A program made the position numbers and the translations under genes. Positions 1-12,377 of a stretch of 64,000 bases of DNA are shown one piece after another; the stretch's first letter is position 1; each line of letters starts with the position of its first letter. This DNA comes from Chondrosia reniformis. Lineage: Eukaryota; Porifera; Demospongiae; Chondrillida; Chondrillidae. The notes under the pieces were generated by a model. The model searched no databases. It was given only the letters and a program-made list of their open reading frames with translations, and was not told where the DNA came from. The stretch spans positions 3,689,401 through 3,753,400 of the forward strand of contig OX359198.1 of assembly GCA_947172415.1 (NCBI GenBank), in the 5' to 3' direction.

Positions 1-104
1 AGAATATGTAAATCCAAAAAGTAAGGAAAAATATGCAACTAAAGTTAAATGTAAACAATTTAATGAACAAATCATTTAGGTACATGTGAATGTTAATTAT
101 GCAG

Positions 105-3100
105 AAAAAAGAGCTTTTTGGACAGAATGTAACAAACCAACTTGGTGGTCAGAACCATTTATCTCCCCTAATGGCCGGGCAGGTATACAAGTCAATCTGC
201 ATACCTACATACTTGATTTTATACTTTATGTACATACTGCAAACACATGTATATAGGCAAGCATAGACTTGATGGCAATCAACTTGTTAGAGTTGCAGAG
301 TCTATGCTGCTTGCCAATCCTAGTGATTTTGCAACTAAAGATAGCAGTGAACTAGAAGGTATAAACTTGTGTATGCCTTCAGTCCCATTATAATGTAACA
401 ATTGATATGTAAAATGCCATATAGCTGTAAACACAAGAGGACACAGTGAGACCTATCTAGCATCTGATTCAGTTCCATCTCCTGAATTATTTCCCACATT
501 GCAAGAGGACAATGCTGATTATAATATAGAAGAAATGGAAGATATGCAGGTATCTGACTGCATGACAGTATGTACAATAATATAACCTTTTGTCGCATGC
601 TGAAGATATACACACACTTCAACCATGCATACCATGCATGCACCTTACTTGGTACGTCTTTTATTGTAAATTAGGGGTCATTAGATGTACGTGAAGAAAG
701 TGGGAAAGACGAGAAGGTAGTACATACATTGTCTTGCTGACAGGGTATAAAAATATTCTAAAATATTAAAGTGAATTGACACGCTGTTAATAGACTGTAC
801 CCAGTAACTCCAGAATACCTGCAGAAAAGAACAACAAAGTGTCAAAACAGGGCAGAAAAGGGAGGAAAATAACAGAAAGAAAGGTCCAGTAGAAATTACT
901 ATGTATATATGTAGCATATATGGATGGCTGATCTCAGCTAACTTGATTATAAATATACTGTAGGCTTTGGATTTACTGGGAGAATTATGTAAAATAAAGA
1001 CATGGATTGATTTCCTAGCCAAAGTCTCAAAAATTTGGCAAACCTGGGACTTCACTGTCAATACAGTTGAAAATGTGGTATCTACCACTCTAAAGAAAGA
1101 CTTGAGGTACATGCAAGTACACAAGTATCAATACATATATTTAGACAGGCAGCAACCTTTTGCTACGTAGATCCTCAAAACTATCAGATATTCCTTCAGG
1201 ATATGTGGCAGTGAAGGCTAAAGGAGATGGGAACTGTTTATTCAATTCGCTCTCAATCCTGATCCATGGAGATGAAACATTTGCCCCAATTATTAGACTT
1301 GGATCAACTGTTTGGGCTTGTCTCCATTTTGATCATTACTGGCAAATGGTAAGATATAACATTTCATATGCATGGCTTCAAATAAAAGGCTTTATATAGG
1401 CTTTTACTCCCAAATATGTATATATACTGAATTTGCAAAGCGTTTTTCTTAGTATGTTAGCTGTCTAGCAGATGCCAATGAAGCTATGGCCTTTGCTATA
1501 GAAGTAGGAAACTATGACAAGCTAAATAACCTAACAACCAAAGAGGAAATTATAATGATGACACTTCAAGATGAAGCTAGGTTAACTGCTGTTAATGGAC
1601 GATATAGTGGTAAGTACAATGGGGTACACAATTACATTAAACTTTTTATGATGTGCATGCATTTTATTTTGTATTATGAAAAGGAAAGCTTCAGGTACTC
1701 TATAGTGCAGGGTTCTTAAAGAGACCAATTATAATGTATTGTGAGGGTCAGTGCCTTGGCTATGAAGGTTCTATTCCACCATGTGGCTGTGTGGAGTCCT
1801 ACAGTGATCCAATCAATATCATGTGGATCTATAGTAAAGGTAGACAGTCGTTAACCCCAAACCACATAGTTCCTCTAGTTTTGGACACTGGCAGTTTGAC
1901 TACACCATTACCAAAAGGTAATTCCTTGTTTACTTATCTGTACATGTTAAATATATAGGTTACATTTCAAATTCTCATATATTAACCATATATACACAAC
2001 CATTCAGATTGTGCATTCCTTCATTTACTACGTATATACATCACCTAACACAGATTCCAAACAAAGAGATAGCCTACTAGTACCTGGTGTAAAACGCATG
2101 TACAGAATCCAAACTTGTCATATGGCAAGTTTTGGAATGTGTACAGCTACAGAAGAAAAGGACTTCATTCAATGTGCAGACTGCTTTAAATGGAGTCACT
2201 ATCGATGTTTGGGACTAAAGAAACATGCTGTTTCCGAGAAGATTACTTGTTGCAAGCCTTCACAATCAGAATCCACAACAATGTATATGTACAGTATATT
2301 CCCTACAATATACAGTCCAACACAAAATGGATATTAGCCAAATATTGTACTCACTATAGACTGTAGGACCAACCGTATATCAATTACAGAATGGGTTGCT
2401 TTCACTAATTTATCATTTATCTTTAATTTGGTACCCTATATAGCATGCTAAATAAGGATACTTTACATTCCATACTTCTTCCATGCATGCACACATATAT
2501 AATTACCAAAGCTAACTGTATACATTGTTCCTGCATTGGAACTCATATTTATACACAGACTTCTAAACTGGCCAGGAGTGAAAGTGAAAGCTAATGCTGC
2601 ATTACGTTATTCAGACCTAGCAAGCCTTCTTGGTGAAAATTACATATCTGGAGAAATTATCGACTACAATTCATTGTGAGTATACATAAACAAGCATTTA
2701 TACGTAGTTCATTATAAATTAATGAAATGTTTAAATTGTACATCAACTGCTTCATACCTTCATGTAGCTGTCTTTCAAGGACATATCCTGAACAGGAAAT
2801 GACATTTTTATCCTACAAAGTTTGGCAAAAGATTAGTCGTCCAGGTTCTCACTTTTCTGTAGTGCCAAATGATAGAAAGCTTATAGTGCCACTTTTATAC
2901 AAAGTGCACCACTTTTACACAATAAATCCAGATGCTGTGAAGAATAATTATAGCAAGGGATATGTGTTACCTATCTGTTTGAAGTTAGTCATATACACAA
3001 TGCATGCAGACAAAAATACTCAAACATCATGTGTGACCCTGCTTTTCCAGCTTGCATTGGTGTGTGGCTTTGCTACTCCCAGAAGAGAACAGGTATATAT

Positions 3101-3634
3101 ATATACTTGATCATATATACATAAAAATATACAACATATATATAGACCATAACCCTAATGAATTAAAAAGATGTCAATATACATTTTTGCAGAATCCTTC
3201 TCTTAGACTCAATTAAGTCTACCAAGGCAAAACCATCAAAAGTTATTGCAGGACCTCTAAAAAGGTTAGAAATATTTTTATATGTATATTTCATTAATTA
3301 TTATGTGCTTCAAATGGGATCAACTTAAGGTTTTACAGTGCCATTCAGAATACTATAGAGGGAGATCCAACAGTGGAGTATACCTCAGTCCCTCAACAGA
3401 AAAATCTACATGATTGTGGGGTATATATAATGGCATTCTTGTTGTGCTTGTTTGAGGTAACTGGAAAGTCATACACATTCCAAATATCACTTAATGTATA
3501 TCTACCTTTTCCTATAGAATAAAGTGGCCAAAGTAGATTTAATCAAAAAGAAGCTGTGTGACCTACAGATACCTGCACCATTTGCTACAAATTTTAGGAA
3601 ATACATTCTAAGTGATATTTACAATAAAATATGA
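105..3634 (+). CDS. OTU + PHD-like + C48 (Ulp1-type) cysteine protease gene, 5' end outside window
   Basis: Fifteen exons can be followed with GT..AG introns: 105-182, 257-358, 425-549, 675-716, 964-1106, 1149-1348, 1453-1609, 1695-1917, 2008-~2282, 2559-2675, 2768-~2985, 3051-3092, 3193-3264, 3330-3456, 3518-3634. The 1149 exon holds an OTU core, DGNCLFNSLS (Asp and Cys), and the 1695 exon ends with NHIVPL (catalytic His). The 2008 exon has a Cys/His cluster resembling a PHD or related zinc finger (CHM..C..CADCFKWSHYRCLG). The last exons hold a C48 peptidase triad in the usual order: HWCVALL (3055), LLLDS (about 3200), QQKNLHDCGVYI (about 3394-3429). Known for these families: removal of ubiquitin or SUMO-like modifiers. 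It stops 24 bp from the end of the convergent KDZ transposase gene, so I infer both belong to one large transposon. No stops break the joined exons I followed; a few donors are uncertain. Confidence 0.75.
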
Positions 3635-3657
3635 CACATAACTACATAACAGTTTAC

Positions 3658-6600
3658 CTATTTAAGGGTTTGTTTATTTTGAAAATATAGAAAGAGCGAT
3701 AAATGCTTCATAAAATTTCCTTTATTCATATATGAAAGTGAACCTTTAATCCGGTTTAGTTCACTGTTGGACTGCTCTACTATTTGAGTATTAATCCAAG
3801 CATATTGTGGATACAAGTTTGTATTGTATCCCAGACTGCAGGCTAGAAGGATGTGCAACAATATTACTTCTCAAGTATCACTTTTGAGTGCTATGTACAT
3901 AATATATAAAGGAGTATGTAAAATATATACTCACCACTGTGATTATCCCAGTGAAAACGATCCACTAGAAATTGTGTGTCTTTGAAGAATAAGGGAAGAC
4001 GATTAAGGACATATTCATGCAAATTGCAGGCATTGTCATATATGACAACTTGAGGGGCTGCATTAGAAAAAGGAACAATTATTAAAGACTCAAAACTGGA
4101 AATCTTTTACACTTGGAATTAATTAAGTTCAAAACATTTAGAAGATTTCTCATCACACAGAAGTGGTATGTACATATGTCAAATATACTGCATGTACCTG
4201 TATGGAATCTTGTCAGCATAATGGTAAAGGGCACATTTGGTGACTCTGCCTGTTTCATTACTTGAAAGCCATAGCAAATTCCTTAAATACATATAAAATC
4301 ATACAGAGTTTATATAAGGTGTACGAACTTCTAATACAAACATGTACAAGCATGGCTAACCGTGAGGACAAAACATAGTAAAGACTCCAGGTAACAAGGA
4401 AGGATGCCTGGATGATTTTTTTGTACACTTCCCAGACTGGATTCTCTGCAATTTCCTATCAGCTAAATAGTGACCACGTTGTCGTATGAGAGGCAAGTGA
4501 GGAAAAAATGCATCACTGTCTTCATTTTTGCTGTTTGGTGGTACAATATTACATCCCTGAAAAGGCCTCAGAGCACATTCAAGCAGTGAATTGATCAAGG
4601 CTACAATATCTGAAAAAAAGGGTAACGAAATGCAGTCTGTTAGTACTTTAAAGAGAATGGGGGACTGCTGTTGAAGGGCAACGAGGTGGCAGGGATTTTC
4701 AGTTGGATTGACTCCTTTGACTACATTGTGGATAATTGATATGACGCTTTCAGATGGAGCAATCCAAGAGCACACAGAAGAGGAGGATGCTAGTTCCTTG
4801 AACAATACCTGTAATTCTAGAGGTGGGTACCTAAGGGCACAATTAATAAAGCAACAGACTATACATCAAAATGGCCATTAATTAAATGCCTCACCTAAGC
4901 TCTTGGAGGTGCATTAGCAATTTGTGTAGTTCCGGCCAAAGTGATACATTACTACATAACTGTGTGAAGTCCTCTACTGATAACGGGGATGACTGGGAAG
5001 CTTTACTGAACTTCTTTAACAGCTTTCTAGCTGCAGCATCATATACGTAAACACGTTCACTGTACCTGGTATATAGTGAAACAGGTAATTTTTGAATCAG
5101 TGTAATATAAACTACACACAAATTACCTCACCTAACTCTAGCAAGTATACTGAGCATGATACATTTGATACAATTATAGGTACAGGGGAGCTATATAGCA
5201 TTTCAGAATCATGAAGCCACTTAACAAGTATATGTGCACTTATCTTCCACTTTCCAGCAATTTGTCTTCAATCATGGTTTCATCAGAAATAGTGATGGCT
5301 GACTTCCATGACTCATGATATAACTGACGATAGGCAAGGCTAGTAGCATCACACAAAATGACACTAGGTGCATTACGGCATCCATCCTTGTTGCACAAAA
5401 AGCTATTTTTTACATCTATATCTAAAAGATTAAGATAACAATACCACGAGGATCTAAGGCTGCTGTAAGTAATCAACTGAGGATCAACTGCTGCAACAGC
5501 TGTGCCTCTTTCCTGTCTTCCTAGCCAGACTAGATAGTAACGATACAATGGACACCTATATATAAAAATCAAATATTATGGTATTCCTTAGTTGAAGAAC
5601 TATATATATACATAGCTATATATGCAGTTTACTTTTCAAATTTTATATACAAGGAAGCATGCACCCTTACGTACCTTCCATGAACAAAGTGTAACAAGTA
5701 ATCTCTCAGAAGGAAATGGGTCACCAAAAACTTGCCCATGTTTAGAATACCACTAGGAGCACCATCAAAACTAACTGTACCCTTACAGGAAGTTCTCGAA
5801 CATTGTAGTTGATAAACTGAAGAAAGACAGAAAATGCCTTGCATGCGTGGCATGTGGCTTATATATATATATTCCTAAAATTATTAACCAATTAAGCTTC
5901 CTTTTATATTTACCTTTTATAGATACTTGTTTATTCATTGTTAAGAAGGGGAGTAGACCTAAATAAAATAGGTCATTCTTGGGGGTTAACCTGGTGCCAC
6001 ACAAAGGACAGTCGCTCTCATCTGGTATAACCTCTGTTAGACCTATTGGCTCTTCAACAATTGGCAAAAGAGGTATCTTATTCATTGATTGACTTAGTAC
6101 CTGGATATCTGATTTGATGGTATCTGATTGAGACAATTTCTCTCTCAAAGGTATTAACATTTCAGATTCTTCTTCAGATCCATCACTTTCCATACATTTC
6201 TGAATAAATTTCAGATGAGAGCAAAAGCTGCTTGACTGTGGGCAGGTTAAACATTTCAAGGCACTTCTTATAATACCAATGACAGCAGCTGAATGCTCTA
6301 CCACAACACCAATTAATGGTAATTCAGAGGTCACATCAAACACTACATCTATACAAAGGTAGCTAGTATAAAGTCAACTTAATTAGTGAATATTATTTGA
6401 ATTACAATGATATATAGACATTGTACAAATGTTGCCAAATCAATTTTACCATGTGTCTCAGGGGGGTAATTATAAACAGCTTCCATATTCATGGGTTGAA
6501 TATCCAACTCAGCATCAAGTTGAGTTAAAATCTTGTCAGCTGCTTTGATATGCAAGCAATCCAACCCAAAATTGTCACTTAATCCTATAAGTATATAGGT

Positions 6601-8576
6601 AAAAACACAATTCAGTGAACACTACATATACATGTATATTACTTATACACAGTTACCTTCTTTATCTTCATTAAGTCTTTCTGTAATGCTTTTTATGAGG
6701 GCATGTCTACCAGGCAGACATGTGCAACTATATACCCAATATGAAGTACCAGTCTGCATATTTTGAACTGGTTTTCTTAAAACTTCAAGATAACTGAATT
6801 CCTAGTAAAAATAATGGATATTACTTGATTGTGAAGGATGCACCAACTGATTAAAACCATTTACATGATCAGAAGCCAAAATGTATATAGTGTATATGCT
6901 TGAGGAGTATTGCATAGTTGAGCGCTAGGGATCTATAGGACAGCATGTTGGGCCAGCTGGGCTAAAGTGAGCCTTAAGAGTATATGCATAGGTAACTGTG
7001 AAACCATGCAAATACAGTAGTTTATGATACATCAATGCATGGAAACCTGGTCAAAATGATGCTATACTATACTTATGGTACAGCTCTAATGGTTTGCCAT
7101 ACCTTCAATTCCATTTTATCACTGTCAAAATCCTTAATCACAAAATGGCGACAAGAGCCTGGAATAGGAGTAATTGCAGCAAATTGCTTTAGCTGACACA
7201 CATATGCTTCAGTCACCATTTCTGGCATCAGACCAGTCATCTGCAGTCAAAAACAGAATTATAATGACATGAAAGCAATCACACACTAAAAATACATGCT
7301 ACCGAATTTGGCACTATATAGTTATTGTAGTAATTGCATGCATGAGACTGTCACACTAGTATTTACAAAAGAAACCATGTAGGTAATCTATGGTTTATGA
7401 AGCACACATACGTATATATATATGCATGCAAGTGGTTGTTTTAATAGTACCTCATGTTGACTAAATATAGGCTCTTCAATCTGAAAATCAGTCAAGTCTT
7501 CAATTGCAGAGCTTGATGGTAAGCTTCCACTGATAACTTTCGGCACCTGAGTTGAAGTATAGGGTAATTAAGGGTATGATGAGACAGCTGGTATTGTGAG
7601 CCACATTCACTTATCTCACTAATACCTAGCGCTCAACCTTTCGTATACGAGTGAAAGAAAATACTACCATGAGTTTCAACTTCGTTCCCCTATTTTTCTA
7701 TGCAGCTTTTATTGTAAAGTTTTTGGTTGAATATGTTTTGTTGGCTCATTATGTATCAATGCACTGCTCTTTTCAGGATGTCTCATAATGCATGTCGTGT
7801 CTCATAACTGTGGCATGTGAGAATAATTATTCCATTGCCTGTTCTTGGCTCAGTGATCATGCATGAATGGTGACATACTAAAACAACCTAAGTATAGGTG
7901 GTCAAAGTCATTGTATAAGAGAACATCAATTGTCTTCAGTTCACTTGCTGTAGTGCTTGTGACCAAAAATATTTGTATCTCATAATACCCACAGATACCC
8001 TATAGTATAGCATTTTACATTCCTATAAAGGATGCATCTTACAGGAAGATTTATTTATTCAGCATCTAGACTGCTTTACAAGATGGAAAACAGTCAACCA
8101 GATAAATAAACAGTAAAGGGACAAGGCAGAGGGTACAGCATTTGTCTCTCCTCCAGTTTCAAATAACCTTCCACCTAATACGTATATCCTACTGGTGCAG
8201 AAACTTCCAATACTTTCATAAATTCGTGATATGATGTTTACCTTACATGGCCTATCTATGTACCAGTTAAAGTCCTCTGAAGGAGAGAGTCGTTTTTAGA
8301 TTAAACTAGCGAGTATTGCTTCAGGTTTATATACTATATGATACACAGGTCGGGATGTACCTTTGAATTCGGACAACTACGATAGTCCATACTCGCTTTT
8401 ATTGAAGGACCACTGCTTGTACTTCGCGCCTTCATCTTTCCACTTTTTTTCACGGCCATAACGCTATAGTCGTACCTAGGACCTTCGTTGTTTATACGGT
8501 ATTTAGCTGGTGGAGCTGCAATATTCTTTTTCATTTTACCACACTGATTACGACTAGACCGTACCGGAGCGGCCAT
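3658..8576 (-). CDS. KDZ-type (Kyakuja/Dileera/Zisupton) DNA transposase, 13 exons
   Basis: Exons in transcript order (minus strand): 8576-8361, 7546-7451, 7240-7103, 6801-6657, 6584-6450, 6348-5914, 5816-5675, 5555-~5243, 5065-4895, 4830-4361, 4281-4198, 4057-3935, 3842-3658; about 880 residues. The start is the ATG in a GGCC-ATG context at 8576, giving MAAPVRSSRNQCGKMKK. Diagnostic motifs: a zinc-binding CPLCGTRL (about 6000), GVFTMFCPHGICYGFQVM across an exon junction, VIYDNACNLHEYVLNRLP, FLVDRFHWDNH, then the C-terminal NTQIVEQSNSELNRIKGSL and LSYMNKGNFMKHLSLFL. These match the KDZ superfamily, whose invertebrate copies are often auto-named HMG domain-containing protein 3-like. Candidate catalytic acids are the Asp in VILCDATSLAYR, the Asp in IYDNACNL and the Glu in EQSNS. 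Phases match across junctions checked (ETH|D, PHG|I, NHS|A). It seems uninterrupted, so possibly a recent element or a domesticated gene. Confidence 0.78.
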
Positions 8577-8874
8577 TTCATTCACATTAGTGCAGTGGGG
8601 CTTAGGAATTTGTATTGATATGTAGGTGCAACTTGCTATATAAATTGTATACAAACGTTGCTGGGGCTTAACGAGTTTTACGCAACATTAATAGCTCTTC
8701 GTGTTACGGATATGTATTTATATCTATAATACAAGTTAATACGCAACTATTATAACACTTATTTTATACGTCGATATAATACGAGTTCATACACAACTAT
8801 TGTAACACCCAATTTATAGGTCAATACATCGTTTTTGCAAATGGCGGCCGTCAGGAAGCTGAAGCTTTTCTATC
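8577..8874. promoter_or_regulatory. Divergent promoter segment with a 50-bp imperfect direct repeat
   Basis: This 298-bp gap separates the minus-strand KDZ transposase start (8576) from a plus-strand ATG at 8875. It holds two adjacent copies of a roughly 50-bp sequence, 8726-8773 and 8776-8824 (both contain TAATAC.AGTT.ATAC.CAACTATT), and at 8836-8849 a GCAAATGGCGGCC motif resembling the YY1-type AAnATGGCGGC element common in animal core promoters. No TATA box is obvious. Promoter function is inferred from gene layout and these motifs only. Confidence 0.4.
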
Positions 8875-8986
8875 ATGTTCAGGACACTTAAGCTTCCAAA
8901 ATCGTTTGGAATACCAGTAGATCGCCATATTGAAGCCCAACGAAGTCGCCAAGTGCTTTCAATTAGAAGCGTAATAAAAAATGCAA
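8875..8986 (+). CDS. Possible first coding exon of a rightward gene
   Basis: An open frame begins at ATG 8875 (MFRTLKLPKSFGIPV then DRHIEAQRSRQVLSIRSVI) and reaches a good donor, AATGCAA|GTAAGT, at 8986/8987. It is 37 codons plus one base. The peptide is not one I recognise. It diverges from the KDZ transposase gene across the 8577-8874 segment. Its intron would contain the 45-bp minisatellite, and the plus-strand OTU-like exons near 11.1-12.1 kb are candidates for its continuation, but no junction links them convincingly. A competing upstream frame from the ATGGCGG at 8841 is only 16 codons. Confidence 0.35.
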
Positions 8987-9164
8987 GTAAGTTTGGTCAA
9001 TATCTATGAATCCTCGTTTGATTAAAGTAAATACTGTAATACTCCGTCTGTATAGGCCTATGTCAGTCTAGAAAGACGTTCTAATTAATGTCTGCGATCT
9101 GTGTAACATCTGTCAATGCTAAGTTGTTATTGTAATTGAAGTTCTACCTGTGCAGCCCGTAGGA

Positions 9165-10430
9165 CTGATTTTGTAAAAATTTTGAACAGAGACGTTCTAT
9201 GTGTTTGTAAATTTGTACGTTCTAAGTCTGTCTAAAGTTGTTAGAGTGTAACTTGACAGAGGCCTTCTAAGTCTGTCTAAGGTTGTTCGAGTGTAGCTTA
9301 GCAGTGGGGTTCTAAGCGTGTCTAAAGTTGTTCGAGTGTACCTTAGCAGAGGCGTTCTAAGTCTGTCTAAAGTTGTTCGAGTGTGACTTGACAGAGGCGT
9401 TCTAAGTCTGTCTAAAGTTGTTCGAGTGTACCTTAGCAGAGGCGTTCTAAGTCTCTCTGAAGTTGTTCGAGTGTATAGCTTAGCAGAGGGGTTCTAATTG
9501 TGTCTAAAGTAGTTCGAGTGTAGCTTAGCCGAGGCGTTCAAGTCTATCTAAACGGTTGTTCGAGGGTATAGCTTAGCAGAGGGGTTCTACGTGTGTCTAA
9601 AGTTGTTCGAGTGTAGCTTAGCAGAGGGGTTCTAAGTCTGTTTAAAGTAGTTCGAGTGTAGCTTAGCAGAGGGGTTCTACATTTGTCTAAAGTTGTTTGA
9701 GTGTAGCTTAGCGGAGGGGTTCTACGTGTGTCTAAAGTTGTTCGAGTGCGACTTGACAGAGGCGTTCTATGTCTGTCTAAAGTTGTTCGAGTGTACCTTA
9801 GCAGAGGCGTTCTAAGTCTGTCTGAAGTTGTTCGAGTGTATAGCTTAGCAGAGGGGTTCTAAGTGTGTCTAAAGTTGTTCGAGTTTAGCTTAGCCGAGGC
9901 GTTCTAAGCGTGTCTAAAGTGGGACGAGTGTAGCTTAGCAGAGGGGTTCTACGTGTGTCTAAAGTTGTTCGAGTGTGACTTGACAGAGGCGTTCTAAGTC
10001 TGTCTAAAGTTGTTCGAGTGTACCTTAGCAGAGGCGTTCTAAGTCTGTCTGAAGTTGTTCGAGTGTATAGCTTAGCAGAGGGGTTCTAAGTCTGTCTAAA
10101 GTTGTTCGAGTGTACCTTAGCAGAGGCATTCTAAGTCTGTCTAAAGTTGTTCGAGTGTATAGCTTCACAGAGGTATTCTAAGTCTGTCTAAAGTTGTTCG
10201 GGTGTAACTTGACAGAGGCGTTCTAAGTCTGTCTAAAGTTGTTCTAGTGTAGCTTAGCAGAGGAGTTCTAAGTGTGTCTAAAGGTTATGAGTGTAGCTAA
10301 CTTTGCTGAGGAGTTTTAAGTCTATCTAAGTTGTATGAGTGTAGCTTGACAGAAGAGTTCTACGTGTGTCTAAGGTTGTACAAGTGTAGCGTACAGAGGC
10401 ATTCTACCTGTGTCTGATGTTGTCTGTAAT
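9165..10430. repeat. 45-bp minisatellite, about 25-28 copies
   Basis: A head-to-tail array with consensus GTTCTAAGTCTGTCTAAAG followed by TTGTTCGAGTGTAGCTTAGC and AGAGGG, 45 bp. Units vary between about 43 and 49 bp, with a recurrent TATAGC-for-TAGC insertion and CTTGACAGAGGC versus CTTAGCAGAGGG variants. Divergence is greatest at both ends (from 9165, and after 10280), as expected for homogenisation in the middle. It has no convincing reading frame. It lies where an intron of the gene starting at 8875 would be. Confidence 0.93.
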
Positions 10431-10691
10431 TATAGCACTACAACTGTAACTTATCTCATTGTACAAATTGTGTAGTCGATTATCGTCTTTACTCAACCCT
10501 TTTTTAACTGCATGTGACATAAAAAGTCCTGCAATGGATTTGATCTCATGCTCGTGAAAGAGAGTTGATTAGACATTAAACAACCTTTAAATTAATATTG
10601 GTTAATCGTCTTGATTATCTTTTATTTTCCCGAATCAGGTTAATTAATGAATAATAAATTACATAAACAGTGCATGTATATGTTTATAGTT

Positions 10692-11227
10692 CTACTGGAA
10701 GAAAATGTTCCCGCCTCCAGAAACATTTATTGAATGGAACGTCTAAAGGAAAAAAAGAGAAAAATCATTAATTTTATATTGTACATATATTATACATTCA
10801 AGTGCATGTTGTTTACCATTGAACCCTTCCCCTGTCTACCCACATTGCTTTTGGGGGAGTTGCATCTTTTGCACCTCCCCCTGAAGCCAAAGTTGTAGAA
10901 CCTGCATCTACACATGGAAAAGAGGTTATAATAACATACACAAAAAACTGCTTAAGACACATCTTACGTGTTACATGTCCACCCTTTCTTGCCTGCCTTC
11001 TTTTGTGTTTGAGGGCGGGGAACTGGGTGACAGGGTGGGGTGGTGGAGGTAGTGGGTGTAGTGCTTGGAAGGGGGGGGGGGTAAGTTATTGGGAGTAATG
11101 TTGGGTGGAGGTGGAGGATTGTTGGATGTGATAGGTAAGGCCTATCTGGTTGTATGGTGTGATGTGCAACAGAAGTCTCTATCATGAAGGGGAAAGGCTC
11201 CAACCAATTAAGCATGACATTACACAA
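10692..11227 (-). CDS. C-terminal exons of a RanBP2-type zinc-finger protein
   Basis: Three minus-strand exons splice in phase: about 11227-10968, 10907-10817 and 10742-10692 (TAG stop). The first encodes a Pro/Thr-rich low-complexity stretch ending KKAGKKGWTCNT, and joining to the second gives WTCNTCRFYNFGFRGRCKRC. This matches the RanBP2 (NZF-like) pattern W-x-C-x2-C-x3-N-x6-C-x2-C exactly, with an intron inside the finger. Known members bind ubiquitin or single-stranded RNA. The finger is followed by about 25 residues. The 5' part (11133-11227) overlaps an OTU-like frame on the opposite strand, so the true start or upstream exon boundary is uncertain. The exact metal-ligand spacing across a splice junction makes chance unlikely. 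Confidence 0.6.
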
Positions 11228-12133
11228 GCTGAATTAAAAGATCTTTTTAAAATGAGAGATAAGAGATTAAATAACAATTATTGCTATTGTCCTGACTCAG
11301 TCCTGGAAGAAAAAGTGCCACTTTTAGGTTTTTTGGATTCCTCTCATTTCACTGCCTTACTTCCAGTAGAATCTGCAAAGATTTCAACAGATTTTGCTCC
11401 ATTTGCCACCTTTTTGTCACAGTGTGGTCCTGAAGAATGATTAAAAGGAGCAGTGCAGTGGCAATGGGCCACTGCATTGGGATGTGATTAAAGACAACCG
11501 TGGTGGTGATATATACATTCACATTAATTGTCCAGCAATACTGGGTGTTGATTTAAATGCATGCCTGTTAGTGATTGTGCATATTTTGTTTGCATGTTAT
11601 AAGAGGTAATTTGTTTTGTATACTTTTTAATTGTATGCATGTAGATGTGTTCACATACTTTTCTATTTCTATTGCAAAGAAGGATAAGGAGGAGTAAAGT
11701 CACTCGTAAGCCAATTATTAATCATTTTTTAAATTGCAATGAATATTTAATCATTTCAGGGAGGTTTTATTTAATTGCAGGTTATCCAGTTTTATAGCCA
11801 CTTAAATTTAAGTCTGCACATTAAGGAAAATGTAGATCAAGTTACACTTAGTGATTCTGGAGATGTCATGGAAAAGAAGCATTTTATTTATTGTCACATG
11901 GTAAGTAGATGCTTTACACTATTGTTGATTTGCACACATCATACATTCAGTATTAAAATCTCTTTCTTTATACAGGGGAGACTAATTCTTGCAAACCCAA
12001 ATTTGATAAACTGGACAAGTCATTTTGGAACCAGTCTGCTACTAATTTCTACATGGTTATAGTCACTTACATTAACTTAACTCGGAACTTCAAGGTTCCT
12101 GACAAATTTATTTTTCCCACTAACTTTTGGTAA
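11132..12133 (+). pseudogene. OTU-like protease fragment, plus-strand exons
   Basis: After an AG at 11131 an open frame reads VRPIWLYGVMCNRSLYHEG, then LLGFLDSSHFTALLPVE, and ends at TGA 11438-11440. The RPI-hydrophobic start and the SSHFTALLPVE end resemble the C-terminal half of OTU domains (the His strand); the Cys-containing half is not visible. Further coding-like stretches follow: PLHWDVIKDNRGGDIYIHIN (about 11470-11530), an exon at about 11780-11899 ending before GTAAGT, and after an AG near 11975 a frame reading KSFWNQSATNFYMVIVTYIN to a TAA at 12131-12133. Frames do not join cleanly, so I call it a broken gene. It might continue the exon at 8875. Confidence 0.35.
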
Positions 12134-12317
12134 CACTCTTTTAGAGGCTGTGTTTATTAGTTCCATTTACTGTATTCATTTCTAAGTATTTCATTTCATA
12201 TCATAGATATATATGATAATAGAAGTTGCAAAAATATAATACACATTCTACAATTTACATCTTGAGAATATCTTAAGCTTAGAATATGACAGTATACAAA
12301 ATCATCCGAAAGCCGCC

Positions 12318-12377
12318 AAGTAGTTCGAGTGCGTGGGAGGCGGCAGCCCCCACGAGTTTTTTTAACTCGAACTACTT
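12318..12377. repeat. Perfect 13-bp palindrome with GC-rich inner stem
   Basis: Left arm AAGTAGTTCGAGT (12318-12330) is repeated in inverse at 12365-12377 (ACTCGAACTACTT). Inside, CGTGGG and CCCACG form a second stem around a short loop. It sits just before the first unit of the satellite array. Confidence 0.7.

Noticed and set aside
335..1124. Minus-strand frames of 102 and 147 codons at 335-643 and 681-1124
   Set aside because: Antisense to exons and introns of the OTU/C48 gene, no recognisable domain.
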